Positions 1 to 11,907 of a stretch of 64,000 nt of DNA are shown here, one piece after another; position 1 is the stretch's first letter, and each line of letters starts with the position of its first letter. The stretch spans positions 33,741,351-33,805,350 of the forward strand of contig NC_077230.1 of NCBI RefSeq assembly GCF_027887165.1, read 5' to 3'. The position numbers and the translations under genes were made by a program. The stretch comes from Monodelphis domestica (Eukaryota; Chordata; Mammalia; Didelphimorphia; Didelphidae). Below the pieces are notes generated by a model. That model was not told the origin of the DNA. It saw only the letters and a program-made list of their open reading frames with translations, and did no database searches.

Positions 1-189
1 CTTGATTAGGCTGAAAGGAATCAATTAGTGTCAAGAAAAGAGGCAGCAGAGGTTATAATGTAAATATGGAATTTTAGCTGATAAACATTCTGTTGGTCTA
101 TTAACACAAATATTTTTAATTTTTTAATTGTACAATTTTAATTTTAAATTAAAAAATTTTTTAAAATTAAAAAAAATTTAAATGTTACA

Positions 190-3100
190 TGGAGAAACAA
201 TTTTTGACAAGTTTTTTTTTTTACCATTTTAAAATTCAGATTTGCTACTTACCCTCCTCCCGCTCCCAGACAAGATGATTAATAGGAGAGAGGAGCATAT
301 ACCCATACTTTCATGTTATACATACTTCCATGTTATTTCTGTCCATAGATGATAGAAGACACCTATCACTCTTACAATATAAATCTCATGAAGGTTATAT
401 TATAGGAGCAGATGTCAGGTTTTGATCTGTCCTTAGCTTCTAAAATTCTGTCTTTGGCTACAGACACTATTTTCTTCATGAATCCCTTGCAGTTATCTTG
501 GAGACTTACTTTACTGATAATGGCTTTAGTCCTTCACAGTTGATCATGGCAAAATACTTCTGTTACTATATACATTGTTCTTCTGGTTCTGTTCACTTTT
601 TTCTGAACTCACTCTTTCACTGTTTTTTTATGGTACAATAGTATTTCATTATAACTATATAGAACAACTTGTTCATTCTTCTCCCACATGATGAATAACC
701 CCATAGTTACCAATTCTTTGCCACTACAAAAAAAGGTGCCAATAATATTTTGGTACAGTTAATTCCTTTTATTCTATCTTTGATCCATTTGGGATACTAA
801 GCCTGTAATGAGACTACCGGCTCAAAGGGTGTGCATAGTTGACTTTGGGTATGGTTCCCTATAGCTCTCAAGAATGGTTGTATCAGTTCATAGTTCCACC
901 AACAGCATATCAGTGTTTCATTTTTCCCATGTCTCCTCCAACATTTATCATTTAAGTCAGTTTAGCTAATATGAAAGTTAAGAAGACATATCTCAGAATT
1001 GTTTTAATTTAACTTTCTCTCATCAGTAGTGATTTGGAGCATTTGTTCCTATAACTGAATAATTTTAATCTCTTCCTCTGAGAACTGCCTGTTGATATCT
1101 ATTTCTTGATTGGGGAATGTTTTGTATTCTTATAAATTTGACTTGGTTCTCTATATATTTGAGAAATGAGGCTTTAGTCAGATACTTTATATAACCCCCC
1201 CCCCCATTGGTTGTTTCCTAGATTTGTTGTTTCGTTTCTCATTTGTTTTATTTCAGTAAAATCTTTTAAATTTAATTAAATTAAAATACTTTTTTAAATT
1301 AAGTAAGCCATGATTTATATATTTGATTTATTTTTTCAGAAAACCAAATTTTTTTCTTATTTGTTAGTTCTATAGTTTTATTTCAATTTATTCATATCTC
1401 CCTTGATTTTCAGGATTTCCAAATTGCGTTTAATTATGGGTTTTTAATTTGTTTTTTTATAGTTTTTTTACTTGCCTAACCAATTAATTGATGTTCTGTT
1501 TCTCTATTTTATTAATATAAGCTATGAGATATGAATTTCCTTCTAAGTAGTGCTTGGCTACATCCCATAAATTTTGTTTGCATTCCATAAATGTTGTTAA
1601 TGAAATTGTTATTTGTTTCTATGATTTAATCTTTGATCCATTTGCTCTTTAGGAAAAGATTGTTTCTAATTCTAAAATTTAGTTTCTAATTTATTTTTAG
1701 TCTTCTGCATTTTGTGTCACTTTTCTAGCATTCTGGTCTGAAAAGTATGGATTTAATATTTCTGTTTCTATACATTTGGATGTGAGGCTTTTATGACCAC
1801 TTATGTGGTTGATTTTTGTGAAAGTCACACATATTGCTGAGAAAAAAGTGCTTTCCTTTCTATTTCCCTTCAGTTTTCTCCAGAGGTCTATCATGTCTGG
1901 GTTTTCTAAAGTTCTCTTTACCTTCTTAACTTCTTTCTTGTTTATTTTCTGGTTGGATTTATCTACTTTTGACAGGGGAAGGTTGAGATATTCCCCACTA
2001 GTAATATTCTTATTTTATTTTTCCTTCTGTAACTTCATTAATTCTTCCTTTATGAATATGGATGCTATGACATTTGATACATAAATGTTTAATAATGATA
2101 TAATTTTCATTATCTATCAAACCTTTTATCATTATGATATTTCTTTCCTTATTTCCTTTGATCAGATCAGTCTTTGCTTTTGATTTCTCTGAAATCAGAT
2201 TTGCTATCCTGGCTTTTATTACTTTATTTGAGGCATAGTATATGCTACTCCAGCCTCTTTTATTCTGTGTGTGTTGTGTCCATGTTTTAAATGTGTTTCT
2301 TGTGGGCAGAATAATGTGGTGTTCTGGTGTTTAAACAACTCTGCTATCCTTTTCTGTTTTATGTGTAAGTTCAGTCCATTCACATCCACCTTCCATATTA
2401 CTAATTGTGTTTTCATGCATCTTATTTTCCTTGTTTATTCTTCTCTTTCTCTCTTTTCAGCCTTTCCATGTTCATACATGTTTTGTTATTGACTATCACC
2501 TCCCCCAATTCAACCCTCCTTTTTTGTTCACCCTCAACCCCTTATTCTCTCTAACCTCCTACTTCCCTATAGGGTAAGATAAGTTTCTACAGATGAATAT
2601 GGCTGTTATTTCCTTTTTGAGCTAGTTCTGATGAGAGTAAGGTCCAATCAGAGTTAAAGCACATCTCCTCCACTGGATTTGCTGTTTATGTGCCTGTTAA
2701 TGAGAAATAGTTTGCCTCCTTCTAGATCTCCTTTTCTCTCTTCTCCATTTATTCCTCTTTCCCATTCCCTCCCATTTAATATCATCCCATCTTATTTAGC
2801 TTCCTTTCTTTGATGCATACCCCTTTTATTGCTCCAATATTAAGTATTTTAGATACTTTAATCTTAAGTATTATTTTCAATATTAAGTATTTTAGATTCT
2901 TTAGCTTTAGCTTGCCTTTGAACTATTATAGATGTCTTAATTATTTCAATGATCATCTTGCCAGGTATGAATGAACTCAATTCAACTTTCGCAAAACTAT
3001 CAAGTATTATTCCTCTCTTGAGTTTTGAATTTAGTCATCAAATTTTGTTTTCAACTTTTTTGCATGAGAAAAGTCCAAATTTCTCTATTTCATTAAAGAG

Positions 3101-4860
3101 CAGTTGTTACCTTTTGGAAGTTTAATCTTGGTTTTACTCGGTGTATAATTCTAGGTTGCAGTCCTTTGAATCTTTGCTTTTCAGAATGTCATATTCTGTG
3201 CCTTCCAGTCCTTTAATGTAAAAACTGCTATGTCCTGGAGAATCCTGACTATGGCTCCTCAATATTTAAAATGTTTCCTTCTGGCAGCTTCTACTACTTT
3301 TTCTGTGGCCTGGGAGTTCTGGAATTTGGTTATAGTAGTACTGGGGTATTTTATTTTGGGTCCTCTTTCAGGAAGAGATTGGTGGATTCTCTCTATTTCT
3401 ATTTCCCCCTCTTGTTTGAGGATATCGTAATATTCCCTGAGGACTTCTTAAAATATGAAATTCAGGATTTTCTATTGATCATGGTTTTCAGGTATTCTGA
3501 TGATCTTCAGATGATTTCTCCTGGGTCTATTTTCTAGGCTGGTCATATTTACAATTGAAGTATTTCAGACTTTCTTCTATTTTTTTTTTAATTTTGGATT
3601 TTGTTTTATTGTTTCTTGCTTATGGTTTCATTAACTTCTATCAGTCCAATTCTAATTTTAAGGAGTTTTCTTCCTTGAGTTCTTGGGTTTCCTTTTCCAC
3701 TTGACTGTCTTTTCTTTAAAGGGTTGTTTCCTTCAGGTTCTGTTTTGTTTGTTTTGGTTTTGGGTTTGTTTTTTTGTTTTGTTTGTTTGTTTGTTGTTGT
3801 TGTTGTTTTTTGGTCTCTATTCCCATTTGGTGGATTCAATTAATTAGGAAGTTTTTTTCTTCAATTATTTTTTTTCCCCCAGCTGTTGAGTTTTTCAATT
3901 AATTCCCTTATATTTTTTAACTTCTTCCAGGGATTCTTTTTAAGATCTAAACTCCTTGCCCACTTTCTTTTGAGGCTTCACATGTTTCCTTTATGGCATT
4001 GTTGTCCTCTTCTGAGTCCATATATTGATCTTCCTTGTCACTAAAGTACATTTCCCAGGTCAGTTTTTTCTTTTTTTACTTGTTTTTCCATTTTTTTCTT
4101 TCCTTTGTAACCATATTTATCTTTTGAGATCCTTCTCTGTTCCTGGAGTAAAAGGGTATATTGTTCTAAGATTACAGAGTACTCTTCTCTGGTATTTGGT
4201 GTAGGACTAGCTGCCCTTGTTCCTCCTGGTTTGCCTGTCAAGGAGACAGCAGTACTGGCATGTTCTGGGGAGGTTGGCAACTGTTTCATTCAACTATATT
4301 TAGCATAATGACTTACCAGTTCCCCCATTGTTTTGTGGGTTAGTCTGGTCCCCACTATGTTGCTTCACTGCCCCTACCAAGTAGCCTGGGTGGAGAAGGC
4401 TCCCTGTTTTGATTTCTACTGCCCCAGGCTTTCCCTCACCACATGTAAGTAAGCAAATTACTTCACTGTAGTTCTAGTTCCCCCTTCTTGCATCCCTGTA
4501 ACCTCAAGATTCTTTTGCCATTTGGAAGTGGATAGTTCATTGTTAATTCTAGTTCCATCTTTACTCCTTTGGAGTCCCAAGGCTCTGATGTCACATGAGA
4601 GTTTGAAGGTTCCTTACCTTCTCTACCTGTATAGAGTGACTCCAGCTGGGTTCCAAGATCTGCCAGTACTATCAGATTGCTCTCTTCTCGTACCTACAGT
4701 GAGATGTTGCTCCAACTTTTCTTTGTTTTGAGGCAATTTGTTTTCTTTTGTTTTTGCCTTGAGGAAATGGAGTGCCTTTTCTTCCTACATCTTAACTTTC
4801 AGCATGTAACTTTTGTCTTCATGCAAAATCTGAATAAAAGTGAAGAGGGCAGTTCTAAAG
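190..4860 (-). repeat. LINE-1, antisense, internally deleted (copy A)
   Basis: Read on the minus strand, bases 2416-2219 encode the L1 ORF2 endonuclease start, with VNGLNLHIKQKRIAEL followed by QETHLK, as in the apurinic-type endonuclease of mammalian L1. Bases about 4290-3600 carry fragments of an ORF1-like reading frame, and 4300-4860 look like 5' UTR. Bases about 1250-190 are antisense to the C-terminal end of ORF2 and the 3' UTR. Around 1290-1330 the sequence jumps from the ORF2 C-terminal part to the region just after the endonuclease, so most of the reverse transcriptase is missing. Frames are disrupted throughout; it is inactive. Confidence 0.85.
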
Positions 4861-5039
4861 AGAGGAAGCTGCTGAGGTATCTATATCCATAAATGTACAT
4901 ATTCACATATGTACACACATATACATCCATATATACATATACATATCTATATGTCTGTACATATATGCATGTGTGAGCATAGAATGCCTTCCGCATGTTA
5001 AAGATTTTTTTTCATAGACATTGAAAATGTTTTTTTTAC

Positions 5040-5145
5040 CAAGAACTCCTTGAGAGCAGAGATTGACTTTTTTGTCTTTTTCTGTATCCTTGGTGCTGTA
5101 CCTGGAACACTTGAGGCACTTACTAATGATTATTGACTTATTCAA
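5040..5145. repeat. L2-like LINE 3' end
   Basis: The order 'ctccttgagagcagagattg', 'tgtatccttggtgctgtacc' and 'gaggcacttactaatgattat' is the familiar L2 3'-end pattern (cause, score and age words aside, the same text recurs near 21775-21885). The copy in block C is at about 58364-58470. Family assignment is by recall of the consensus, not by search. Confidence 0.55.
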
Positions 5146-5639
5146 AACCTAGAATTTATTTTTTTAAGATATATTATCTATATAAAGAAGAATGTGCATT
5201 TTTGAAAGACTTTCAAGTTTTTGAACTATAACACTCAAGGATGAGATAGAACATTTTATTATCCCTATTACTACAAGAGGAAACTAAGAATCACAGCTGA
5301 TGATTACCTTTGACTTATATGTTTCTGTGCCAAGAATAATCCCATGTGCCTTACCACCAAGTTTATACTCTGCCTGATTATTAGTAAATTTTCTGGGAAA
5401 AAGAAACATATAGACATACACACACACATACAGACAAAACACAAATACACATACAAATGGTATCTAGGCTGGTAAAAAAACTGAAGCTAGTGAGCGGGGA
5501 AAAGATTGCAAAAACAGAAAATTACTCCTAAATTTATAAATTACCTATCAAGATCAACGCTGCCATATTCTTAAGAGATGTGCATTATACAATGTCACAT
5601 GTATCTGATTTCTTTTAATGTAAAATACTCTCTTTAAGG

Positions 5640-5810
5640 CATATCATCTTGTTTTATCTTCATGACAACTCTGTGGAGGAGGTTACATAAATATCATTTT
5701 CCAGATTTTACGGAAAACAAAAACAGGAAGATTCTGGAAATAAGACACTACTTGTTCAAGTACACCCAGCTCGTAAATGGACAAGCCAAGATTCTGTAGA
5801 AAGAATGCAT
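5640..5810. repeat. MIR-like SINE fragment
   Basis: It shows the MIR order: 'atgacaactctgtggaggagg', 'atcattttccagattttacgg', then 'cacccagctcgtaaatgg' and 'caagccaagattc'. It is old and diverged. The same fragment occurs in copy C near 58960-59110. Confidence 0.6.
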
Positions 5811-6039
5811 TGTCACTTTAAAGATATATTACAGAATCCAAATTGTAAGAAGGAATGGAATACATTCTCTCCCTAGTTAATCTGTGTCACCCTAAGATTT
5901 TATTAAGCGTGGGGCTCACTCTAATTCCCTACTTAAAATGAATGTGTAAACTCTAGCTTGAGTCTCTAGCTGCCTTTCTAATGAGACTCACCATCACCTT
6001 TGTCAGAGTTATGCAGAAAGTGAGGCAGGTCAAGATTCT

Positions 6040-6180
6040 TTTGAGAAAAGTGAGGTGGGGGGAGGATTCAGTCTATTTCGCCTTCTGCAGATTTGACTAT
6101 ACCATTTACTAGCTGTTTGGAACTTTGAACAACTTACTTAACTACTCATGTTCTTTAAATCTCATATGAAAAGTAGTACT
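6040..6180. repeat. MIR-like SINE fragment
   Basis: The order 'ttactagctgtttggaac', 'ttgaacaacttacttaac' and 'catgttctttaaatctcata' follows the MIR core and tail, with many substitutions. Present in copy C near 59370-59490. Confidence 0.5.
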
Positions 6181-7689
6181 GTGAGAACACCAATCTGACC
6201 TTTTGGTGTACATAGTTTCAAAGGAGAAATGCTTGGAAAAAATATTGGACAAATTAAATAAAGAAGTATTATATATACATTTACATATACATATACATAT
6301 ATACATATTCTGAAAAGAATGAGTTCCACATACCAACCAGTGAAGTTTTCTAAAGAATACCGTTCTTTCAGAACAAAAATGACACAATAGAGAAAAGAGA
6401 AATGGATCCTATTTTGACTCTGGCAAAGGCTTAAAAGTACAGGTAAATTTGGAACAACGATTGCCCAGGTGCCAAGAAGAGGAAAAGATCATGAAAAAGT
6501 GGTTGGAATGGAACAGAGAGGATATTATAGAACAGAGATGATGTTATAAGCATCAGTGTTTGATATTAATAAACATTTTAATCACTGACATAGATAAAAA
6601 ATAGATTCCATATGAAATTTGCAAATAATTTGTTTTAGCTTTAATTTTCCCAAACCTAGTACTATGAAAAATATATTTTTGAATGTTTTAAATGAATATT
6701 ATTTTAGATATATCTGTATCTATCTCTTTCGATCTATATGACTGTCCATCTAAATTTAACTGTTGGCAAATAAGTTAGAGATGGCTTCCTTTCTTAGCTA
6801 TAGATGTTAGACAACCTATATAGATGTTAGACAACCTATCTATATAGAAGGTTCATTAGAAATCACTTTCTTGGGTGTCATCATTTACCTGAATTTGTCT
6901 GGTATTGTGAATATGACAACTTTTGGAGCATCATTGCCATTGCTAACAGTAGGCAATCTGGTTCAGCCTTTTGAGTCTGGGGTGAATGAGTCACAGTGGG
7001 AAAGTGGATGATGCACTTCAGGGGCTGTTATTTTTTTGGCTGCTGAGTACCATTATTATGGTGATATGTTCAGTTGGTGTTCAGGGAGGGTTAGAACCTC
7101 TACTGTGAGAGCTTGCTGATTGCTTTTCAGGGCTGCTTATCCCCGTTTGGTGTCTACCTCTTTCCCAGCTCTTACCTGTGGCTCCAAGCTATAGTTTTCA
7201 GCAGCAGCCTGTTAAAACTGTCCAGGCAGATGGGTTAAGCTTGGGTTTATGTCTAACCCTAGCCTTGTGAACACCTCTCCTGCGAGAACAGATGGATGAG
7301 GCAATTTGTTTCAGTAGCCATGAAGGTGGCTGAAGCAAACACTTTCGAGTGCTTAAAACTTGGATGGCTATTAGAGACACTGACATCATTTAGGTGCATT
7401 TTCAGTCATCCTGACTTTTGTCTTGCCACAGGATTTAGATGACTCTGGAAGAAAGAGTGAGGCTGACAACTCTGGGCAACTCACTTAAATCCAATTCACA
7501 CATAAGTTAAGATATTACCCTGTGATGTCACTGGTATTCTTTGAAATGAAGGGTCACCACCACCACCACCAATTGATGGAACATATTTTTTATTGACTGA
7601 ATCATCCTTTTATCTTCTTAAATCTAGCTTTGTTTTAAACTGCCCTTGCAGCTGGCTAATATTTTCTTATAAATTCCAAATGATCAGTT

Positions 7690-7850
7690 TTTCAGGAGGA
7701 AGCTCAAAAATTATCTATTTAATCCACTCATTTTGTAGGTGAGGAAAATGAAGCCCAGAGAATACATATAGATGACTAGCTCCCCTGCTAAGACTTCAAG
7801 TGTCTTGCCTCTAAATCCAATGCTCTATGTTCTTACCTCTGCATGATAAT
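7690..7850. repeat. CORE-SINE/MIR-like fragment shared by copies A, B and C
   Basis: Text such as 'aatccactcattttgtaggtg', 'aggaaaatgaagcccagag' and 'ctaaatccaatgctctatg' is typical of CORE-SINEs. The same insertion lies at about 34245-34400 in gene B and about 60995-61150 in copy C, always just upstream of the exon-8 equivalent. It therefore predates the older duplication. Confidence 0.65.
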
Positions 7851-7957
7851 ATAGAGGGTCATTAGCAATAGGAAGCAATTAAAGGTTGCTGTTGCCTCTG
7901 GTTAAACCTAGGAAGAAACTTATACTGTTCTACTCATTGAATTATTCATATTCTTAG

Positions 7958-8060
7958 ATATCACAATTAAAAAAGAACAAGTAGAAGAATTACTAGAACA
8001 GGAGATCTGCAGTGGCAAACCTGCAATGGGAAAAGCTCCAATGCAGTTTTCCTGGTTTTG
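7958..8060 (+). CDS. Copy A exon 8 equivalent, acidic linker exon of neurabin-like gene
   Basis: The acceptor is ttcttag and the donor gtaaga; length is 103 with phases 1 in and 2 out, the same as gene B exon 8. The frame reads ITIKKEQVEELLEQE, then SGKPAMGKAPMQFSWF. It aligns with B, but the basic KPKKRFSWF of B has become KAPMQFSWF. It is open across its length and both splice sites look sound. The product is likely a cytosolic linker before the SAM domain. No function is known to me. Confidence 0.65.
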
Positions 8061-8859
8061 GTAAGAGATATGCTTTTTATAAATGGATAACAAAATTCTT
8101 AACAGACAAAATGATTTATTTCTGCTGGATTTTACCCCAATTGGCTACCATTTTGCTGTGTTTTTCCTTTATATAAAAGAACCTCATTATTTCTGTATGG
8201 TTTCTCAGTTGTTCACATCTTCCTCAAATGGACTCTGGCATAGAGGTATCTAACTCACAGCCTATGGAGTGGCCCCAAGAGATCCATTTCTTTTTGAGTT
8301 TGATAACACCAACATAGAGGAAAAAATATAGGACATAGAGTGTATCTAGGGTCAAATTGGAGCTTTGTCACTTCAACTTGTGTGATTGAGGTTATGTGAT
8401 TTCTGATCAATACGTTTGAGATTTCTCATCTATATAAAATGAGGGGATGGCACAAGTTGACATCCAGTGTTACTTCCAAATCTACATCAGGGAAACTTCA
8501 ACTCCTTACAAGACAAATCATGTATTAGTTGTGTTTAATGTAGAGGAGGAAGCGGTAGAGAGAGATGATACCATGCCACATGCACAAAACTTTTAAGTTA
8601 ATTGACTTACATTTCTTGTTTGTTTCTTTTTTTTTACATAAAAGTCAGGTTAGGTTATACCTATTCTCTTCGATATATGCCAACATAGACATGTGCCCCA
8701 TAAAAAACCAAAGTTCCTTTAACATATGGCTTTATCTTTCTTATGGAATTGAAATTTATGAATTTTTATAGTGTGTTTCTCTTTAGGTAACTTTTTGCAT
8801 CATAATAGAATATATTTTATGCTTTAATTATTTCCCTCTCAAATCTTGGATGATTCTAG

Positions 8860-8956
8860 CAATGTCCAAGGATACAATTGGCAGAGTTTCTTTTGTTTTA
8901 AAAAACATGATAAACAAGTACAGAATGTGCGCAAGCAGGAAGAAACTGACCTAAAG
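8860..8956 (+). CDS. Copy A exon 9 equivalent, basic linker exon
   Basis: The acceptor is ttctag and the donor gtaaat; length 97 with phases 2 in and 0 out, identical to gene B exon 9. The frame reads NVQGYNWQSFFCFKKHDK then QVQNVRKQEETDLK. The FFxFKKHD core and QVxNV are shared with B ([14 protein letters not shown]). The exon is open. It lies between the acidic linker and the SAM exon. Confidence 0.65.
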
Positions 8957-9170
8957 GTAAATTTTCATTATGTGAAATTTGTCATAAAGATTTATGTGCT
9001 TATCTCCATTTTAATTACTAGGGAATGAGCTTTTAACATAATCTCTAAGACCCTTTCGCAGTTTTCACTGTCAAGGGTTATATTAACATAGGCCAATCTA
9101 AGCTTTTAAATATTGTCTCTCTTGATCTCTAGCTATTTGATGACGCCTCTGCTTCTTTTATACCCCAAAG

Positions 9171-9308
9171 CTGCTGGTGTCTGACTGGACAGAAACTCAA
9201 GTTGGCCATTGGTTAAAGAGTATTGGAATGAAAAAATATATCCTGAAATTTGATTATAAAAGAGTAAGCAGTCAAGAACTTCTTGAATTAGACAATGATG
9301 CATTAAAA
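9171..9308 (+). CDS. Copy A SAM domain, first half
   Basis: The frame LLVSDWTETQVGHWLKS, then GMKKYILKF, then ELLELDNDALK matches the neurabin SAM domain (WSVQQVSHWL ... YVSEF ... LLQLDGNKLK, from memory). The donor is gtaagc with phase 0, the same position as in gene B. The acceptor equivalent to B is at 9131-9132, but from there the distance to the SAM tryptophan is 53 bases instead of 57. That gives a shifted frame ending at a stop soon after. I therefore place the start at 9171, after cccccaaag-like 'taccccaaag', preceded by a fair pyrimidine tract. With it the reading frame from exon 9 is kept. Confidence 0.6.
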
Positions 9309-9574
9309 GTAAGCTTCAGAATTGGCTTTTTATATATGCTACATACAATTATATATTAACTTATTTTATGGTGGGCATTGGATGAAAAACAGTACAAATA
9401 ATGGGATTCCTATATATGGCCCATTTGACAACCTTATGGTTTTAAGGAAAACATGTTAACTACCTTTTTGAATGTAGTTTCAAGAAATGTTTTTAATGTG
9501 ATTTGCTCCCCCATTTTTTTAGTATTCCTGCCATATGGTCATTCCTTTTTATTTCTATTTATTTATTGAAACCT

Positions 9575-9755
9575 TATACCTTCCGTCTTAGAATATATAA
9601 CATGTAAATTTACAAAGAAAAAGAATTTTAAGGGGTGGGCAATGTGAGGCAAGTGACTGTCTCAGCATCATACTTCTAGGGGGTCACATTTGAAACCAGG
9701 ACCTCTTTTCTCTAGGTCTGGTTCTCAATCTATTGAGCCACCATTCTTTTTTTTT
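9575..9755 (-). repeat. Old tRNA-SINE (antisense), shared by the copies
   Basis: Antisense landmarks in order: 'aaccttataccttccgtc', 'ggcaagtgactgtctcagc', 'aaaccaggacctcttttct' and 'ctcaatctattgagccacc'. Copy C has it at about 62880-63060. Gene B keeps only the tail end near 40345-40405, where an L1 3' end lies beside it. Confidence 0.7.
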
Positions 9756-10326
9756 TTAAGAATTCTATTTATTAACAAACACTGGAAAGCAGAAAAGCAA
9801 TATTTTAATTTTGTACCAGGCAGATTAACTTCACTGAAACAGATTAAAAAACAGTAATCATGGGAAATGGCAAGCTTTCATTTCATTTATAGTAAATAAA
9901 ATATCAATATTTTAAGCTTTAAATATCAAATATTGGTTAGAATAACATCTTTGTCATTGACTTAAATAATAAAAAATTGCATAGTGTTTCAAATGCTACC
10001 ATCTCTGGGCTCCCAACCAGTTAAGCAAATAAAAATTAATAGATGAGGAATGTAGCTTCAAGTATAATTATGATACCAATAAGAAGTACCAACACTCTTC
10101 TTAGAAAAGATAGTTTTTATGTGAATTCCTTAATGCATTTTAGAGTTCTACAATGTAATTTTTTTACTTCATTCATGGATATTGAATATTTTCCTAGTGT
10201 TGTAAAATCTGAGTTCTTCAGAAAGGATACTTAATTTAATGTTCAGGTTCATTATGTAAAGAGTTATAAAATATATTCATTTGAATGCATGCATGTAAAG
10301 TAAAAGCTTTAATTTTTTTTCCAAAG

Positions 10327-10407
10327 TGCATTGGAATCACTAAGTAGAGAGATCGCAAGAAAATCCTTAAGGGAATTAAGAAAATTCAACAGACAGAAAA
10401 AAATTAA
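10327..10407 (+). pseudogene. Copy A SAM domain, second half, with in-frame stop
   Basis: The acceptor is tccaaag, phase 0. The frame gives CIGITK, then TAG at 10345-10347, then RDRKKILKGIKKIQ and the normal TAA at 10405-10407. Copy C has AAG at the same codon and is open. The stop would remove the last SAM helix, including the basic segment that neurabin SAM domains also carry. Since it lies in the last exon, nonsense-mediated decay is not expected, and a truncated protein could still be made. Confidence 0.75.
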
Positions 10408-10601
10408 TACAATCTAACAATTAAATATATCAAAAAGATAATTCTGGAAGATACAGAAAAAATGAGAAAAATATAATTACATGATATTTACTTTTAATCT
10501 ACTACTTCAACATATTATTTTGATATAGAATAATTTTTCATTGTTGAAAAATTATTAATATCATCCATAATAAGCATTACACATATTATACTGTATTTCT
10601 G

Positions 10602-10607
10602 AATAAA
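10602..10607 (+). promoter_or_regulatory. Poly(A) signal AATAAA after copy A
   Basis: A canonical hexamer lies 195 bases after the normal stop codon of copy A, a usual distance for a short 3' UTR. The aligned part of gene B (about 42930-42960) has no AATAAA. Confidence 0.45.
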
Positions 10608-11873
10608 CTGATTATAATATACACATATGCTCTCATTTTTGTAGGAAATAGATATGGAATTTCCTCAGTACAACTGAAGGAATAGTGCCAAAAGCAATTT
10701 TCCTAGTATAACAGAAACTCTTAGATGTTTTCAATCTTGTTCAACTTTTCATTACCTCTGCCTAGACCACCTGTAAAAAATCTGCCTCAAAGATTGAATT
10801 GTTGCTTTCTTATTGTCCCAGAGTCCTTAATAGACATTAATTGCAGAACCTTAATGTTCTTCTCTCCAACTCCAGCCCTCTCTATTCTTTGTTAATTTTG
10901 CTTCAGAATCCAAAAATGAACAAAAGAAATAAATGTATATAAAAATTTATACATATAATAAATATATATCTATAAGGTATATATGATATGTGTGTGTGCA
11001 TACATATATATTGCCCATGAGACCTCCTTCTTACCTTCTCCCATTAACTACTACATTGACTTCTCCATAGTTTTTTGGTCATAATACTCTCCAAATCATA
11101 GCTCAAGTGCTCCAAAATACTGTTTTACATTTATCAATCTGTTAAAGAATGTTATTCAGTTAAACCAATGGCCAACGAGGTGCTTTTGTTGTCCTCTCCC
11201 AGGACAATACTCTTTAACAACTCTGCCCACTTCTGCTCCCAAAGAGATAAAAGGAAAACGTGCTTTAGGACATCGACAACATGAAGCAATAGTTGTAAAG
11301 AGTGAGGAACTATAGAAACATGCATGGACTATACGCTATAGCACCCTTGAGCTATTTAGCTTTAGAATCTTTGTTTTTTAATTCTTACTATAAGCTTTTA
11401 ATAGACACAAGGATCATTTGTTTTAGTTTTGTTTTTAGACCTGTGGCCTGAAGGAGCCATGTGCACTAGGAAAGAAAATAGGAAAAGTTACTTGGTTTAG
11501 AGGATCATATGTATCATCTAAGTTTCCCTAGTGCATATGGAAATATAAATGATCCAAGATAATTTCTTGGGATCTGAGAATGTCCATGAGAATAATAGTC
11601 TACGGGAAGATCTCCATTGACTGCTGCTGCTGAAAGTAAGGACAAACCTGAGAACACAATGACAGTTTTATTCTAAAGGCTAAAGCCAGAGATAGGGACT
11701 TGTGTATTTCTAAAGGGACCGACTTCTGTAGGCATGATGTGGCCTAGGAAGAAGAATCAAATTTCAGTTCAACAGGACTAAAACAATAGGAGATTCATGA
11801 ATGCCTGATTCCCTTTTGTATGTGAATAAATTCTGTCACAAAGGTAAGTTTAATAAGAAGTTAAGGTGGCAGC

Positions 11874-11875
<2 letters not shown>

Positions 11876-11904
<29 letters not shown>
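11876..11904. repeat. (TG)n microsatellite
   Basis: Uninterrupted TG dinucleotides, about 14 units. Confidence 0.95.

Positions 11905-11907
<3 letters not shown>

Larger units (their letters stand above)
4861..7957. other. Intron sequence of copy A before its exon-8 equivalent
   Basis: This stretch has no exon I can support. It contains an L2-like 3' end (about 5040-5145), a CA-rich patch near 5415-5455, two MIR-like fragments, a 22-base tandem duplication at about 6805-6850, and a CORE-SINE fragment near 7690-7850. The part from about 6760 onward aligns with gene B from about 33320. That marks where the older A/B homology resumes after the L1. Confidence 0.7.
1..10467 (+). repeat. Segmental duplication, copy A of a 10.7-kb near-identical block
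   Basis: The sequence from base 1 reappears from base 53325 in the same orientation and stays aligned to the end of the window. The offset is 53324 at the start, about 53310 at the exon-8 equivalent and 53533 at the last exon. Both copies hold the same antisense L1, the same SINEs and the same four gene exons. By eye the difference is around one percent, except for the first 1.23 kb, where I saw no difference. The copy continues upstream of the window. Its exons match gene B at 34.5-41.4 kb at much lower identity, so A and C are a recent pair and B an older relative. Confidence 0.95.

Noticed and set aside
1697-2084. Opposed small open frames with a transmembrane look (LFTFLTSFLFIFW)
   Set aside because: Hydrophobic translation of T-rich antisense L1; the same frame recurs in copy C at 55174-55410 only because the L1 is duplicated.
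9133-9170. Use of the ancestral SAM exon acceptor in copy A
   Set aside because: From 9133 the frame joined to exon 9 leaves the SAM frame and stops shortly after, so the 9171 start is preferred for annotation.
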